Below are positions 34,601 through 44,025 of a stretch of DNA of 64,000 bases, piece by piece. The notes beneath the pieces are model-generated. The model was not told where the DNA came from, did no database searches, and was given only the letters and a program-made list of their open reading frames with translations. Position 1 is the stretch's first letter. Each line of letters begins with the position of its first letter. Made by a program: the position numbers and the translations under genes. Source of the DNA: Dimorphilus gyrociliatus (taxonomy: Eukaryota > Annelida > Polychaeta > Dinophilidae). Where the stretch lies: the NCBI GenBank assembly GCA_904063045.1, contig CAJFCJ010000003.1, positions 1,240,001-1,304,000 of the forward strand, given 5' to 3'.

Positions 34601-35955
34601 AAACTAATTAATAAACGGGTAAAACTTGAATATTAAAATAGAAACAGAATATTTACATACACATAAATAGATATATATTGAAGAGTATACATAACTATCT
34701 ATATATAACTTTTAAACTACTATACTAATAACGTAATAAAAGCAGTGAAAAGTCAGCAATACGCCTCTAATCTGGTAAATCTGCAACTGTACAAATAAAT
34801 AAGTTATTCTACCTTTTTGGTTTTGGGCATATAACAGTGACCTGCATTTTATTTCTTTAAAAAATCTTACACAGAGAAAGTAAAAACAAAGGATCAATAA
34901 TCGATAATGCTGAAAAATTGAACAGGGATAAACGCTACACACAGACAAGTTCTTTTTTTTTATAGCCCCCGACAAAGCGGACGGCGTTTCCATAGTAATA
35001 TTGTAAACAGTTATTCGTTCGATAAAATTTTGACATTCTTCGAGGGTTGTCTTAACAAGTGAATAGTTTTTCTATTAAATAAAATAAAGATGTACAAAAA
35101 AATCAAAAATCAAACAGAATATTTCCATTCAGTCAACAAAAAATTGCGATAATTTATAGCGATTATGAGTTTTCAATGGCATTCGATTACAGCTCGATAA
35201 GGCGTAATAAAGTTATGCGACAAAATCCTCATTCTTTTACGTTAACAGACAAAGAATCTAAGATCGGTTTTCTTTTTTTTATCAATTGTTCAAAGTTATA
35301 TATGTAAATAATTTAAACTAGGCTTAGATGAATCAAGAACTTATTTTCTCAAACCTGCTATTAGGTAATAAAAGATAAGACAAACAAACCTGATAATAAG
35401 TACGAATATTTCTTAAAAGAATATCCCAATTTTGTAGCCTGTGTTTCGGTTGATCGACTTTGATTAATAACCCCTCAGTATTGGCTTTCGGATCACTTTT
35501 TTCAAAGAAAATCAATGTAAAAATATTAATTGATGTGTAATTAAGGTATTTTTATTGTTCATCGTTTTGCTATATTAACATATCCGCTTTACCAATTAGG
35601 GAATTAATATATTAGGATGTTGATGTAAACAAAATGTCATATGAGGGGCGAAAAGAAATCAACAGTTTGAAATTTACTCATGCTCACGATGCTTTTCAAA
35701 TACCTTAATCATTCTTTAGTAATAATAATACAAAAAACAACTAACATTTGACTAAGCACGTTATTCAAGAATACACCATCGGATAAATCCTTATATGAAA
35801 GAATATCTCCATCAGTAAAAGTTTGTATCTGTACAATCAATATGTATAAACAATAATCAATATATAAATAAAAAAGATTAAGAATTGTTTTTACAAAAAC
35901 ATACCCAAATAACCAAAGGGTTATTCATGATCGACGGTGTTATTAGCATTGACAT
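20906..35955 (-). CDS. CCDC88: CCDC88 family protein (girdin/Daple), GBA and PDZ-ligand containing
   Basis: Sixteen exons, 1,621 residues: 35955-35905, 35828-35746, 35495-35390, 33765-33696, 32482-32337, 28721-28441, 28378-28297, 28226-28068, 27992-27846, 26071-25933, 25417-22715, 22343-22236, 21902-21840, 21778-21737, 21666-21572, 21496-20906. Every phase closes. Residues 1-170 align with the girdin HOOK domain ([34 protein letters not shown]). Residues about 220-1280 form a continuous coiled coil, including the family landmark [24 protein letters not shown] (residue 1410 on) matches the G-alpha-binding GBA motif, keeping its key Phe (1414). The last three residues, GCV, are the Dishevelled PDZ ligand known from Daple. 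Known relatives link receptors to G proteins, actin and Wnt signalling at membrane and centrosome. It is shorter than vertebrate forms (about 1,870-2,030). Introns 5 and 9 contain other genes. Confidence 0.95.
20909..20920 (-). other. C-terminal YGCV PDZ-binding motif
   Basis: The last four codons before the stop. The Gly-Cys-Val end is the established Dishevelled-binding tail of vertebrate Daple (CCDC88C); here it follows WYEYG. Confidence 0.85.
21593..21619 (-). other. GBA motif of CCDC88
   Basis: Encodes TLSQFLNES in exon 15. In human girdin the corresponding segment reads TLQQFLEES and binds and activates G-alpha-i; the Phe at 21605-21607 is the residue known to be critical there. Confidence 0.85.
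22523..22550. repeat. TA-rich palindrome with ACAGT core
   Basis: TATATATATACAGTATATATATAG lies in CCDC88 intron 11, between the large coiled-coil exon and exon 12. A member of the dispersed motif set. Confidence 0.6.
25858..25882. repeat. TA-rich palindrome with ACTGT core
   Basis: In CCDC88 intron 10, followed by a second TA run at 25,890-25,909. Same motif family as the other copies listed. Confidence 0.6.
26307..27269 (-). CDS. Intronless orphan class A GPCR 3, nested in CCDC88 intron 9
   Basis: A single-exon gene of 320 residues. The frame is open to 27290, but the first ATG is 27269 (MEYNRYNTT). Seven hydrophobic segments are visible. TM3 ends [13 protein letters not shown], so the DRY motif is E-R-F with the arginine kept, unlike GPCR 1 and 2. 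TM7 has [10 protein letters not shown] as the NPxxY region. The tail is short and ends basic then acidic ([12 protein letters not shown]). It lies wholly inside CCDC88 intron 9 on the same strand, so it needs its own promoter in 27,270-27,845 and must not disturb splicing of the host. Ligand unknown. Confidence 0.85.
   Translation of the reverse strand: MEYNRYNTTIPDEIYRKTYLSVISIYLTFYNILAFLGMFINIFSLSLFVIYNSLRTSKNFILIALNFSDILFSCTFLRLETKSTMHVNTITCMLYTLSLFFFMILSNYLILCVYVERFITVRFPFKYDRLLSKPRVILMIISGIIFGLIFALYPLYHKYIFGVSMTKSLCNNIISIDRFFYLFFYFVMIIFTSVSISIHIYIIRLAAKHAKKIQTEALNDSGLIRTVSRSALFCFVALCLNFSALSLTLIPNTIYFPYYRHHLYFIGVLLLVSGLSCNPLIFIFGNKDMKDAACEVVGKIYSFYLRIRCSRDRPIELMKV
27807..27826. repeat. 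(TA)n microsatellite
   Basis: About ten TA units in CCDC88 intron 9, 20 bases from the exon 9 donor (27,845). Confidence 0.8.
28722..30110. other. CCDC88 intron 5, 3' part
   Basis: AT-rich intron sequence. Near 28,930 and 29,035 there are two related purine-rich stretches, each next to a CTGCAAC-TT-CAGTC-like string (28,987-29,003 and 29,069-29,082), which looks like an old short duplication. No coding exon. Confidence 0.4.
30083..30112. repeat. (TA)n microsatellite at the edge of a dead GPCR
   Basis: Roughly 14 TA units lie directly upstream of the preserved TM1 of the GPCR pseudogene and may have replaced its N-terminal codons. Confidence 0.8.
30111..30929 (+). pseudogene. GPCR pseudogene, antisense in CCDC88 intron 5
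   Basis: Fragments of a class A receptor are readable in order: TM1 ([14 protein letters not shown]), the end of TM3 ([16 protein letters not shown]), pieces of the middle region broken by several stops and shifts, and TM7 with the tail ([19 protein letters not shown]) ending in TAA at 30,927. The ERF motif and tail resemble GPCR 3 in intron 9 of the same host gene, so it is probably a dead sister copy, now on the opposite strand. Confidence 0.8.
31648..31675. repeat. (AG)n microsatellite
   Basis: About 14 AG units inside CCDC88 intron 5. Confidence 0.85.
31885..31910. repeat. TA-rich palindrome with ACTGT core
   Basis: ATATATGTATATACTGTATA lies in CCDC88 intron 5; another copy of the dispersed motif. 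Confidence 0.55.
32483..33695. other. CCDC88 intron 4
   Basis: 1,213 bases of AT-rich intron. Nothing recognisable. Confidence 0.5.
33766..35389. other. CCDC88 intron 3
   Basis: 1,624 bases. A 93-codon open frame on the minus strand (34,712-34,993) begins in a GC-richer patch near 34,960 but shows no domain. I do not call it a gene. Confidence 0.45.
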
Positions 35956-36878
35956 GTTTTTAATGCATCTTTAGTTCCGAATACTTGCAACAAATAATAT
36001 TTTGCCAAAAAAAACAACAGCAAACTCATAAACTTTTCAAGGCAGGTGAGTTCTCTGTCTAAACACGTTCAATCTTCGATTTCCTTTCGAAGGGTCAAAA
36101 TATTTTTTTATTCAATATTCCACTAGTCGTCGTTTCTTAATTTCACAGCTTAGCAAAGTGTAATTTAAATAAAATACTGAAAAAATCAGTTAAAACGATG
36201 AAAATCCACTAAAGTTTCATTTGGCGGCCTAGCATGCCTTTCTGCGAGACTCTTGTGCAGAATCTAGCCAATCAGCAACAGTCTTATAGGTTCGGTGTTC
36301 CTTTCTCCTATAGCCGGGCGATTTTTAGGCGGGAAATATCTATACAAACTAAACTTTTTTTACCGCCATAATTTAATCATGTCCTCCACGAGATTTCTTA
36401 ATATTACAAATACGACGCTATTTAAAATAATAATTTATATTTAAAAAAAGGATTTTATCGATTGTTTTTGATCAACAAGAAAAGCGATTGAAAAAGAATG
36501 CATTTACAAAAAAGACTTTTACATTGAGTGTTTCAATTTCTGTAATTCTTACAATGGTATATTTAAATATAAAAAAATAGGATGTAAACGAAAAAAATTG
36601 AACAAAATGCGCGGTATTTCCTAACATAAAAACGAAATCTTTCACCTAAAAAATTGGTCAAAAGACCGACTTAATTAAAAAGTAACTTTCTTAAAAATTA
36701 TACCTATAATTTATAAATAAAATCAACAATATTGTTTAAAATAAAACAAAAACATATTGAAGCGAATTTAGTATATTTTTAAAATGAAAAACCGCGCGAT
36801 TTACAATTCGTTATTTTTTTTTTTAAGGGTTCGACAACGATGCATATTCTGAAAAAAAAACAATACACCACCATTCTC
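35956..36878. promoter_or_regulatory. Upstream region of CCDC88 and 3' end of HAPSTR1
   Basis: GC content rises around 36,215-36,375, unlike the flanks. There is GGCGGGAAA (36,328-36,336), an E2F-type site, and ACCGCCAT (36,362-36,369), the reverse of a YY1-type ATGGCGGT. These mark a likely CCDC88 promoter 260-420 bases before its start codon. The right part is the HAPSTR1 3' flank. Confidence 0.5.
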
Positions 36879-38794
36879 TCAATGAAACCGCGCTTTTTTC
36901 CTTGAATTAGGGGAGTCACTACCAGATGAGGGGGCTGCTCGTTTCTTTGTGTCGCTTATATGCCTCGATAAGTCTTCGAGAAGAACTCGTTGGAAGTCAT
37001 CATTACCACTTCCCGTCTGTGAAACGCCCATATGGGACATAGCTCCACTTAGGCGTTGCAATAGTAGGGCGTCTCGGAACGGCGTCAAATCTGCAGGCCT
37101 TTCCCTTCTCTCCTCTTTTCTACAAGGCGCCTGCTGATCGCAGAGAAAGGCGATCAGATCTTCTCGTTTCAAATGACGCCGGCGTTTCTTTTTTAACCAA
37201 TTCAAGACATCACGTGTTCGATTTCGACTTCCCCTTTCCATCGCTGATTCTCTTGCTTTTTTTGTTTGATCTAAAGCTTCTCTATAGAGGTCAGTTATGG
37301 CTGAGGCAGCGGCACCAAACGTTGACCAGGCTTTTTGATCATGCCTCTCTGGATTGCAGCATTCTAGAAAAAATTTTCACATTTTAATTACACTGTCAAA
37401 AAAATGTACTCAGTACTTATTATCTTATTTTTATAGATGAATAAGTAATTTGAATAGTCCTATGCAGCTTTGTGTTTACGATATACTTAAGAGTATAAGC
37501 ACGTCATACGCAATTTCTCAACTGATATAAAAATTTCACTATAAGAAACTAACAATCAAATCGTATTTTCATAAATAATTTAGCTTTACAAATAACCATC
37601 AAATTTCGAAATTACGATTACATTATCTTACTAATGTTCAAGTCTACACATTTAATAAGGACCTTATTTTTTTCCAAAGAGAGAGTGCCATATTTCTGAG
37701 ACTGGTGTAAATACAACTCAGACTTAGAGTAAATTAAAAAGAAAGTAAAATGTTTACTGTATAAAGGCCCAGAGCTTAAAATTTCCAACGTTTCTAGCCT
37801 ACCAGAATGTATCCATAATTTAATCAAACAAGATAAATGAAGATGGTACATTATAGTGATAATCTAGTCGTTGGAATATGGGAAATAATTTACTATAAAT
37901 TATTAGATTTATTAAGAATAAAACAAAGTTAATGATAGAGTGTATTTCCTATACAATAGGAACAAGAAGCTTGAAAAATTAGTTCTTTGAAATAAGAATT
38001 TCCTTTTTCCATATGAAAATATTATAAATAATTGATTTAAACGTAAGAATCGCTTTGGAAAAGGTTTTATTTAGGCATATATATACATATGCACTCTTGA
38101 ATAGATTCATCGAAAGCTTATCATTCAAAGCGTAATTGAAAGCTGTAAGGAAAGTAAGCTATTTCTGTGAAGTTTTACTTTCTCTATAAAAGAAGATTAT
38201 TTTATTTTTCTTCACTTTTGTCCAATATAATATAATTCTCAAACGTACATACTCTAAAACACACATTTTTCCGTTAAGTAGTTTCCCATTAAATGTTCTA
38301 GAATAAACATACAACTAGCCAATTTAAAAACTTTCAATAGCTGATTCAAAGAATCAGACGGATTCTAAAGGCTTTTCCATCTGGCTCACCTTCACCTGAA
38401 TGATATGATTTGTCTATATTTACATATTTACCTCTCTGGTAATTACGTGTTTAGTAAAATCTATCTAAATTTTCAAAAATATTCGAAAACTTTATGTAAA
38501 AAATAGGATTTAAAATGAAATTCTCACATGAACCGTTATGCCTTTATGTACCTTACTTTCGCAAGTCCAAAACCTAATTTTAAGCTAATTATATAAATCA
38601 TAGATCTTACCTTTATACATTAAAGCGATATTGCTCGCTGAACTTTGGAATAGACACCATAATTTTTGTTCGTTCAATTCGTCGTCTGGCGTGCGTAATT
38701 TATCGAAATCCTCCTGCTTCCGTAGCCATTCGTCGACAGTTGAACTTTCCCAGTTTGTAAGCCAGCTTTCTGCTGGTTCTTTCTGTTCGGTCAT
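36879..38794 (-). CDS. HAPSTR1: HAPSTR1 (C16orf72) homologue
   Basis: Two exons on the minus strand, 38794-38611 and 37363-36879, joined in phase 1, giving 222 residues. Start is the ATG at 38794 (MTEQKEPAESWL); the open frame upstream has no ATG. Landmarks of the family are in order: W..WE near the start, QKLWCLFQSSASNIALMYK, then a second copy of that theme (KAWSTFGAAASAITDLYRE), DVLNWLKKKRRRHLKREDL followed by IAFLC, LSGAMSHM, and a Lys/Arg-rich end (SRKKARFH) like a nuclear signal. In mammals this protein works with the ubiquitin ligase HUWE1 in stress-response control and acts in the nucleus; human length is about 275. It is divergently arranged with basigin. The intron of 1,247 bases holds nothing recognisable. 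Confidence 0.92.
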
Positions 38795-39187
38795 CGCTTC
38801 AGTTCTCACTCCGTTTGTCGGTCATTTGACTAGCTTTTAAAGATTACCTTGATTCTTGTGTTTTAGCTGTCCTTTTACCACTTTTCCCCGATGGCTTTCT
38901 CGTCTCGTCTTTTCACAGGAAGTGAGAACAATACGCATGCGCGATAAAATGATGCGGGATCTACTTTCGTATATATTTTTGAACAAAGGTATTCGTAGTA
39001 TCTTTCGTATAGTTTACTTATAGCGTACACCTTAACAATAGGTTTTAATTTTTAATTTAATTTTTTACGAAAATTAATGTATGCAGTCACGTGATCGCAA
39101 GGTCTTCTAACACCAAGAGAAAAACCACTGTATTCTCTTTCAAGAGGCCAAACGGGGCTTAAGCCAGAAATAAAATACACATTAAAT
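38795..39187. promoter_or_regulatory. Shared divergent promoter of HAPSTR1 and basigin
   Basis: 393 bases between two head-to-head start codons. It holds ACAGGAAGTG (38,915-38,924, ETS/GABP type), GCATGCGC (38,935-38,942, NRF1-type half) and GTCACGTGAT (39,086-39,095, one base off the CLEAR element bound by TFEB/MITF-class factors). It is less AT-rich than its surroundings. No TATA box is evident for either gene, as is usual for divergent housekeeping promoters. Confidence 0.6.
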
Positions 39188-42100
39188 ATGCCTTCTGTAA
39201 ATTTTGCAATTTTCTTTATAGTTTTATCTGCGATTGACGTTGTATTATCGAAAGCTGGTAAGTGACCTATCATTCATTCATTTTAGAATTATTACTTCGG
39301 TAGCACAAATATAAGTACATGTATCTGTTTAAATATTATTTTTTCTCTTATAAAAGTCTTGTTTTTTTTTTATAAATGCGATATTCGGCATGTTGATGTT
39401 AGTTTCATAGTTAGTTATAATATTTTTCAAATTTGTTTTCTCTTTTCATTTATCGGATCGTATCCTTTGCCTTATTCTTTCTTTGATGTCACCAACACAT
39501 ATTAGGAAGTGCTACACCTTCTATTTTCTTCCTTTGTTTTGCCGAACAAAGTTTTGTCATATAACGGGAAATACTTATTAGAAATCCCTAATGTGACAAA
39601 TAAATGATAGATAATTCCTTTAGTAAACATTTAAATAGAATTTTTAAAATCGCATATATTTTTTTATTATTATTTTAACTGATTTATAATATAAATAACT
39701 TTGCATGAAAAATGTAAAAAAAAGTAATTTAGATGTCACATGCAAATGTTGCAAGAAAGATAGAAAAGATAAATACACAAGATGTATTTAGTGAAAAATA
39801 AACTACTTAATTATAGTTAATGCAGACTGGAAGAACGGTAGGGAGAACATAAAAAAAAGCTGTATTATTATACTAATAATGGGAAATTATTATAATACGG
39901 ATAAAAGAGATATATCTATCATACGAGATATTTTTGAAGTATTAAATGTTTGGCAAAAGGAAGTGATTATTTGTTATATGTTTTAAACAAAAAAAAACTA
40001 TTCAGAATATCATTTGAAAAACTATTAGCTCTTTCCTTTCTTCCAAAAAACCTCCATCCCTACACCTCGAAAAACAAAAGTCGTAGTCAATTTTTGAATA
40101 TAGTGCATGACGGTGCAACGGCGATAAAAAAAAAGAACGCTTTAATGAAACAGAACTCAAATTGGAAGACCTGCAATGGGAAAATAAGTCTAAATATAAG
40201 AATCCTTTTTACGTAAAGAAGGGAGACAGTTTCACAATTGGCTGTTCTCTGAGGACTCCGTTCGGCAGTAGTGTTACGGACTATCTTCTCGAATGGCTGG
40301 TTAACAACAGGGTGTTCCAAGCAGATTACGATTCTGATTTTGAAGTTACACAGAAAAAAGTTAGTAATAATCTGATAAGCGAATTTTCCCAGCGTGGCAT
40401 ATCTGAGTCGTACAACCTTAAATGTCGTCCAAGAGGATATTCTAATTTGGAAATATCGAAACAAATAGATGCTATATCAAGTAAGTTCGATGCACTTACA
40501 AAAATCAAACAGAAAAACAACCAAAGTATTCCCCCATTGGTGTTTATACTATAATAATTAAACAATAAACAATCGGATTATCATCAATATGAATATTTGA
40601 TCGCCGTCACCGTCTGCTTTCTATTCATCCTTTTTTCAAGCGAGTTGAATAATTCTAGTATAATGGGTATATATATATATATATCTATTCCTCATTATTT
40701 ATCTAATAAATAATTTTCTTATTCATAAGAATTATGGTATATTGTATATTTTTTTGTACATAGCTCTTTTTTAACATTTTGATGTTGTCCGGTGGCGGCG
40801 GCGGTGGAATTGATAGAGAAATACGAATATTAACTATATTATACAATATAAGATTATAAACAAGTGATTTGAGAGAACTACATTTCATTTTTTTCTTTCA
40901 TTCATTTTTCGTCATTCTACGTTTCACCATCCGCTCATTCCACTTTTTTTTTATAATCAAATTTCCTCTATGCTCTATTATTATTTTTATTTTTCCGAGT
41001 CATAAAAGAAATAATATCTTTTTTGAGTCTCTATTTTCCATCTTTTTCTCTATCCCTCAATATTTTACCCAACATCGAAAAGGAAATTACAATATGGTTG
41101 TGTCTTATTAATAGCTTTTTTTTTGCTTTATATAATTGTTTGAGAAAAAAAAATAAGAGAAAGGTTTTCATACACTAATTATAAATAATTATAATATAGA
41201 TATTTGTGGCTTATTGAATACCTAATTAATATCGTTTTGTATAAGAATCGACTAATAGAGTATTCGTTTTCTTCGTACAAAAACGTTAAGAAAAGATAAA
41301 TTGCAATATTTTTATACATAAACCTGTTTGTTCCATTCTATTGAATAATATTGAATATTAATATATATTTGTATATAATATCTAAATATGTAATAACGTA
41401 TTTTATTATTGTTTCGTAATTCAAGTAGAAATTTTATTTAATAATCTATATTATTGTTATTATTATAACCAAATTTTTATCACTCACAGTGAAAATTGAG
41501 TACAACGTTGATGATCCATTAAGACACAATGAAAAAAATTTAGACTTTAACTGTACTTTTAATGGAATTACTGATGATGATATTGAAGAAATTTTATGGT
41601 ATGTGAATGGGAAAAAAATAGAAGAAAAAGATGGCAGAATTTACAAAATATCGAAACATGAAACGTATTCTCAATTTATTATAAAACATCCAAAAATATC
41701 TGAGGATGCTGGAAATGTTACTTGCCAAATTCAAACAAAAACTGGCAATACATTAAGTGATATAGTAACTGTATCATGTAAGTATTTTTTTTTAGCTATA
41801 GCAATTAATAGCTGAACACTCTAAGTAAAGATTATACGATAACATAACAAAAAGTAGAAATATCTCATTATTCTATTGTTATTATTTTGTATGGAAACCA
41901 CAAATCCATTTATAGAACTAAAAACTAGGTAGTATTAAGAGACAATTAGATTTACACATATTTGATAAGGAAAGAATTTTAAATAACTTTAGAAAACATA
42001 TATATATATATATACAGTATATATAAATATATATATATTATATTTAGTGAACGTATAAAAACTTATAGATCGTTCTATTGCTTGGAAAAAGGTTCAATGA

Positions 42101-42687
42101 TATTTATTTTTATAGATATCTATTTCTTTTGTATTGTTATTAAACAAATATATTAAAGATTTCTATCGAAAATTTATATTTTTAGATTGTTTAACTGTTT
42201 TATTTCCTTTATTCTAGCCGAACCTCACGTTGAATTTGAAGAGGAAAGATCAAAAAATTTGGTTCAAGGAGATCCTTTAACTCTTAAATGTAAGGTTTCG
42301 GGCTCGCCTGCTCCAACAAGAATCTATTGGAAAAGTCCCAAAGAACAAATACTAAATAGTGACGTTGACAGCAGAGTTTCCCTCAAAGACTCTAATGCTA
42401 CTCTAAAGATCAAAGACATCGATTTCGAGGACAAAGGAACTTATACTTGTTTCGCATCAAATAGTCACGGTGAATATAATGCTACGATAACAGTAAGAGT
42501 TAAGGATAAATTAGCTGCTCTTTGGCCCTTTTTGGGAATATGTGCTGAAGTTTTTATCCTATGTTCTATAATATTAATTTATGAAAGATCAAGAAAGAAG
42601 AAAGATACTGAAAATACTGTTGATGACGAGGCTGGTGATAAATTGACAAATTCAAATGATAATCAAGTTAGGCAAAGAAGATCCTAA
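39188..42687 (+). CDS. BSG: Basigin/neuroplastin-type immunoglobulin protein
   Basis: Four exons, 39188-39257, 40154-40480, 41490-41777 and 42218-42687, all phase 1, giving 384 residues. Exon 1 encodes a signal peptide. Exon 2 holds a divergent Ig-like domain (IGC...LEW...LKC), exon 3 a second (FNC...LWY...VTC), exon 4 a standard I-set Ig (LKC...IYW...DKGTYTC). The membrane segment ALWPFLGICAEVFILCSIIL with its buried Glu, and the tail ending DNQVRQRRS, are hallmarks of basigin and neuroplastin. These proteins chaperone monocarboxylate transporters to the plasma membrane and act in adhesion. Three Ig domains match the long isoforms. The exon 2 acceptor (40,151-40,153) has a poor pyrimidine tract, so that boundary is less sure. 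The shared promoter with HAPSTR1 implies broad expression. Confidence 0.93.
39258..40153. other. Basigin intron 1
   Basis: 896 bases of AT-rich intron with no further exon recognised. Confidence 0.5.
40481..41489. other. Basigin intron 2
   Basis: Contains a (TA)n run at about 40,668-40,684 and an isolated GC-rich GGTGGCGGCGGCGGTGG at 40,791-40,807, unusual in this AT-rich DNA. No coding exon seen. Confidence 0.5.
41778..42217. other. Basigin intron 3
   Basis: AT-rich, with a TA palindrome copy carrying an ACAGT core at 42,000-42,024. Confidence 0.5.
42000..42024. repeat. TA-rich palindrome with ACAGT core
   Basis: TATATATATATACAGTATAT lies in basigin intron 3. Member of the dispersed set. 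Confidence 0.6.
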
Positions 42688-44010
42688 TTCATTTTATGCA
42701 GAAAAACGCTTTCTTTGCTCTCCTTTTCTCCTTAAAAAGAATCTGTAATTTTTCCTTTTTTTTAGTTTCAAAATTAGAAAATTTGTATTGTTTAACATAA
42801 TCTCAACAATGTGCATGAATATATACGCTCTCTACACCTAACGTATATATAAAGTGTGCATGAACAAAAAACAAAAAACTGATATGTCTTAATCAATATA
42901 TGTATATATATACATACATATATATGTATACATATATTTGTAATTACCATTAAGCTGATTTTATTTACTCTTCCAAAGTTTAAAAGCAATTTCTTTCAAA
43001 TGGTAGACTATTTGGTAAGTAATGAGTAAGTTACAGTTTCCTAACTGTGTTTTTTTTTTAACGGAGTTGAATAAGAACAATATTTAACGAAATTAATTCA
43101 AGATTAGACTTTTATCCGTTCATATTTCAAAATCCCTAATAGTAATAATGAAAATCGACGTCCTTAATCATAGCCTTAACGAACTGATCTTTTTTTAACA
43201 GAAGGTTAAAAGTAGATTTAAGTTTGAATTGATAGTTGAAATTTTTATTAAGAAAAACTCATTGATATACATTATACATAAATATTTATATTTAAAGAGA
43301 AAGTTATATTTCCCTTGCTAACCTTTAACGTTTCTTTGTGTTTGTTCTTATTTTCGTTTTATTTTGCTTGCAATTTTCAATGTGTTTTTTGTTTTCTTGC
43401 TTTTACTCAAACAAAAATTTAATATACTCATTTTCCTTTAACAGAGTTTACTGAGAATTTCATTTTTTTTATTGAATCTGATAGAAAATGCTTAAATTTC
43501 AATTGTTCTTTAAAATATGTATATATATTTATAAATAAACTATAAATATATTCATTTACTGCCTTATTTATAAGTTTCTTAATAATTCGATTAAAAATTG
43601 TTCCGTCCATTAATGTAAAAAAGCTTAGTGGAATAAGTAGATCGAATTAATAAGAAAACTTATTATTTTCCTTCTCTTAACCTCTACATAATCATCTGTT
43701 TTTCCCTTTTTAGTCTCTAACTCTATATCTCTATCCTTTTTTTTTGGGGAATGTTTTTTTCAATACAGCGTTATTCTGAACAAAAAGAAATCATTGCTAT
43801 TCTAAAATATACAAATTATTGCAGATATATTTCACACTAAATTTGAATAAAGGAATAATTTATCACCTAATTAGAATAACTAATTGAATTGAAAAGGTTA
43901 AAATATAGTTTTATTACATGCTATACACTATATCAGAATGATTTTTAGTTTAAAGACGTAGTTTATATAGACTTAGAAGGACTTATTTAATGAAATTAAA
44001 TATATATACC

Positions 44011-44025
44011 ATATACAGTATATAC
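44011..44025. repeat. TA palindrome with ACAGT core
   Basis: ATATACAGTATATAC, a short copy of the dispersed motif in the gene-poor region. Confidence 0.5.

Noticed and set aside
34712-34993. 93-codon minus-strand frame in CCDC88 intron 3
   Set aside because: It starts with ATG in a GC-richer patch but has no domain, an odd mix of residues and no partner exon.
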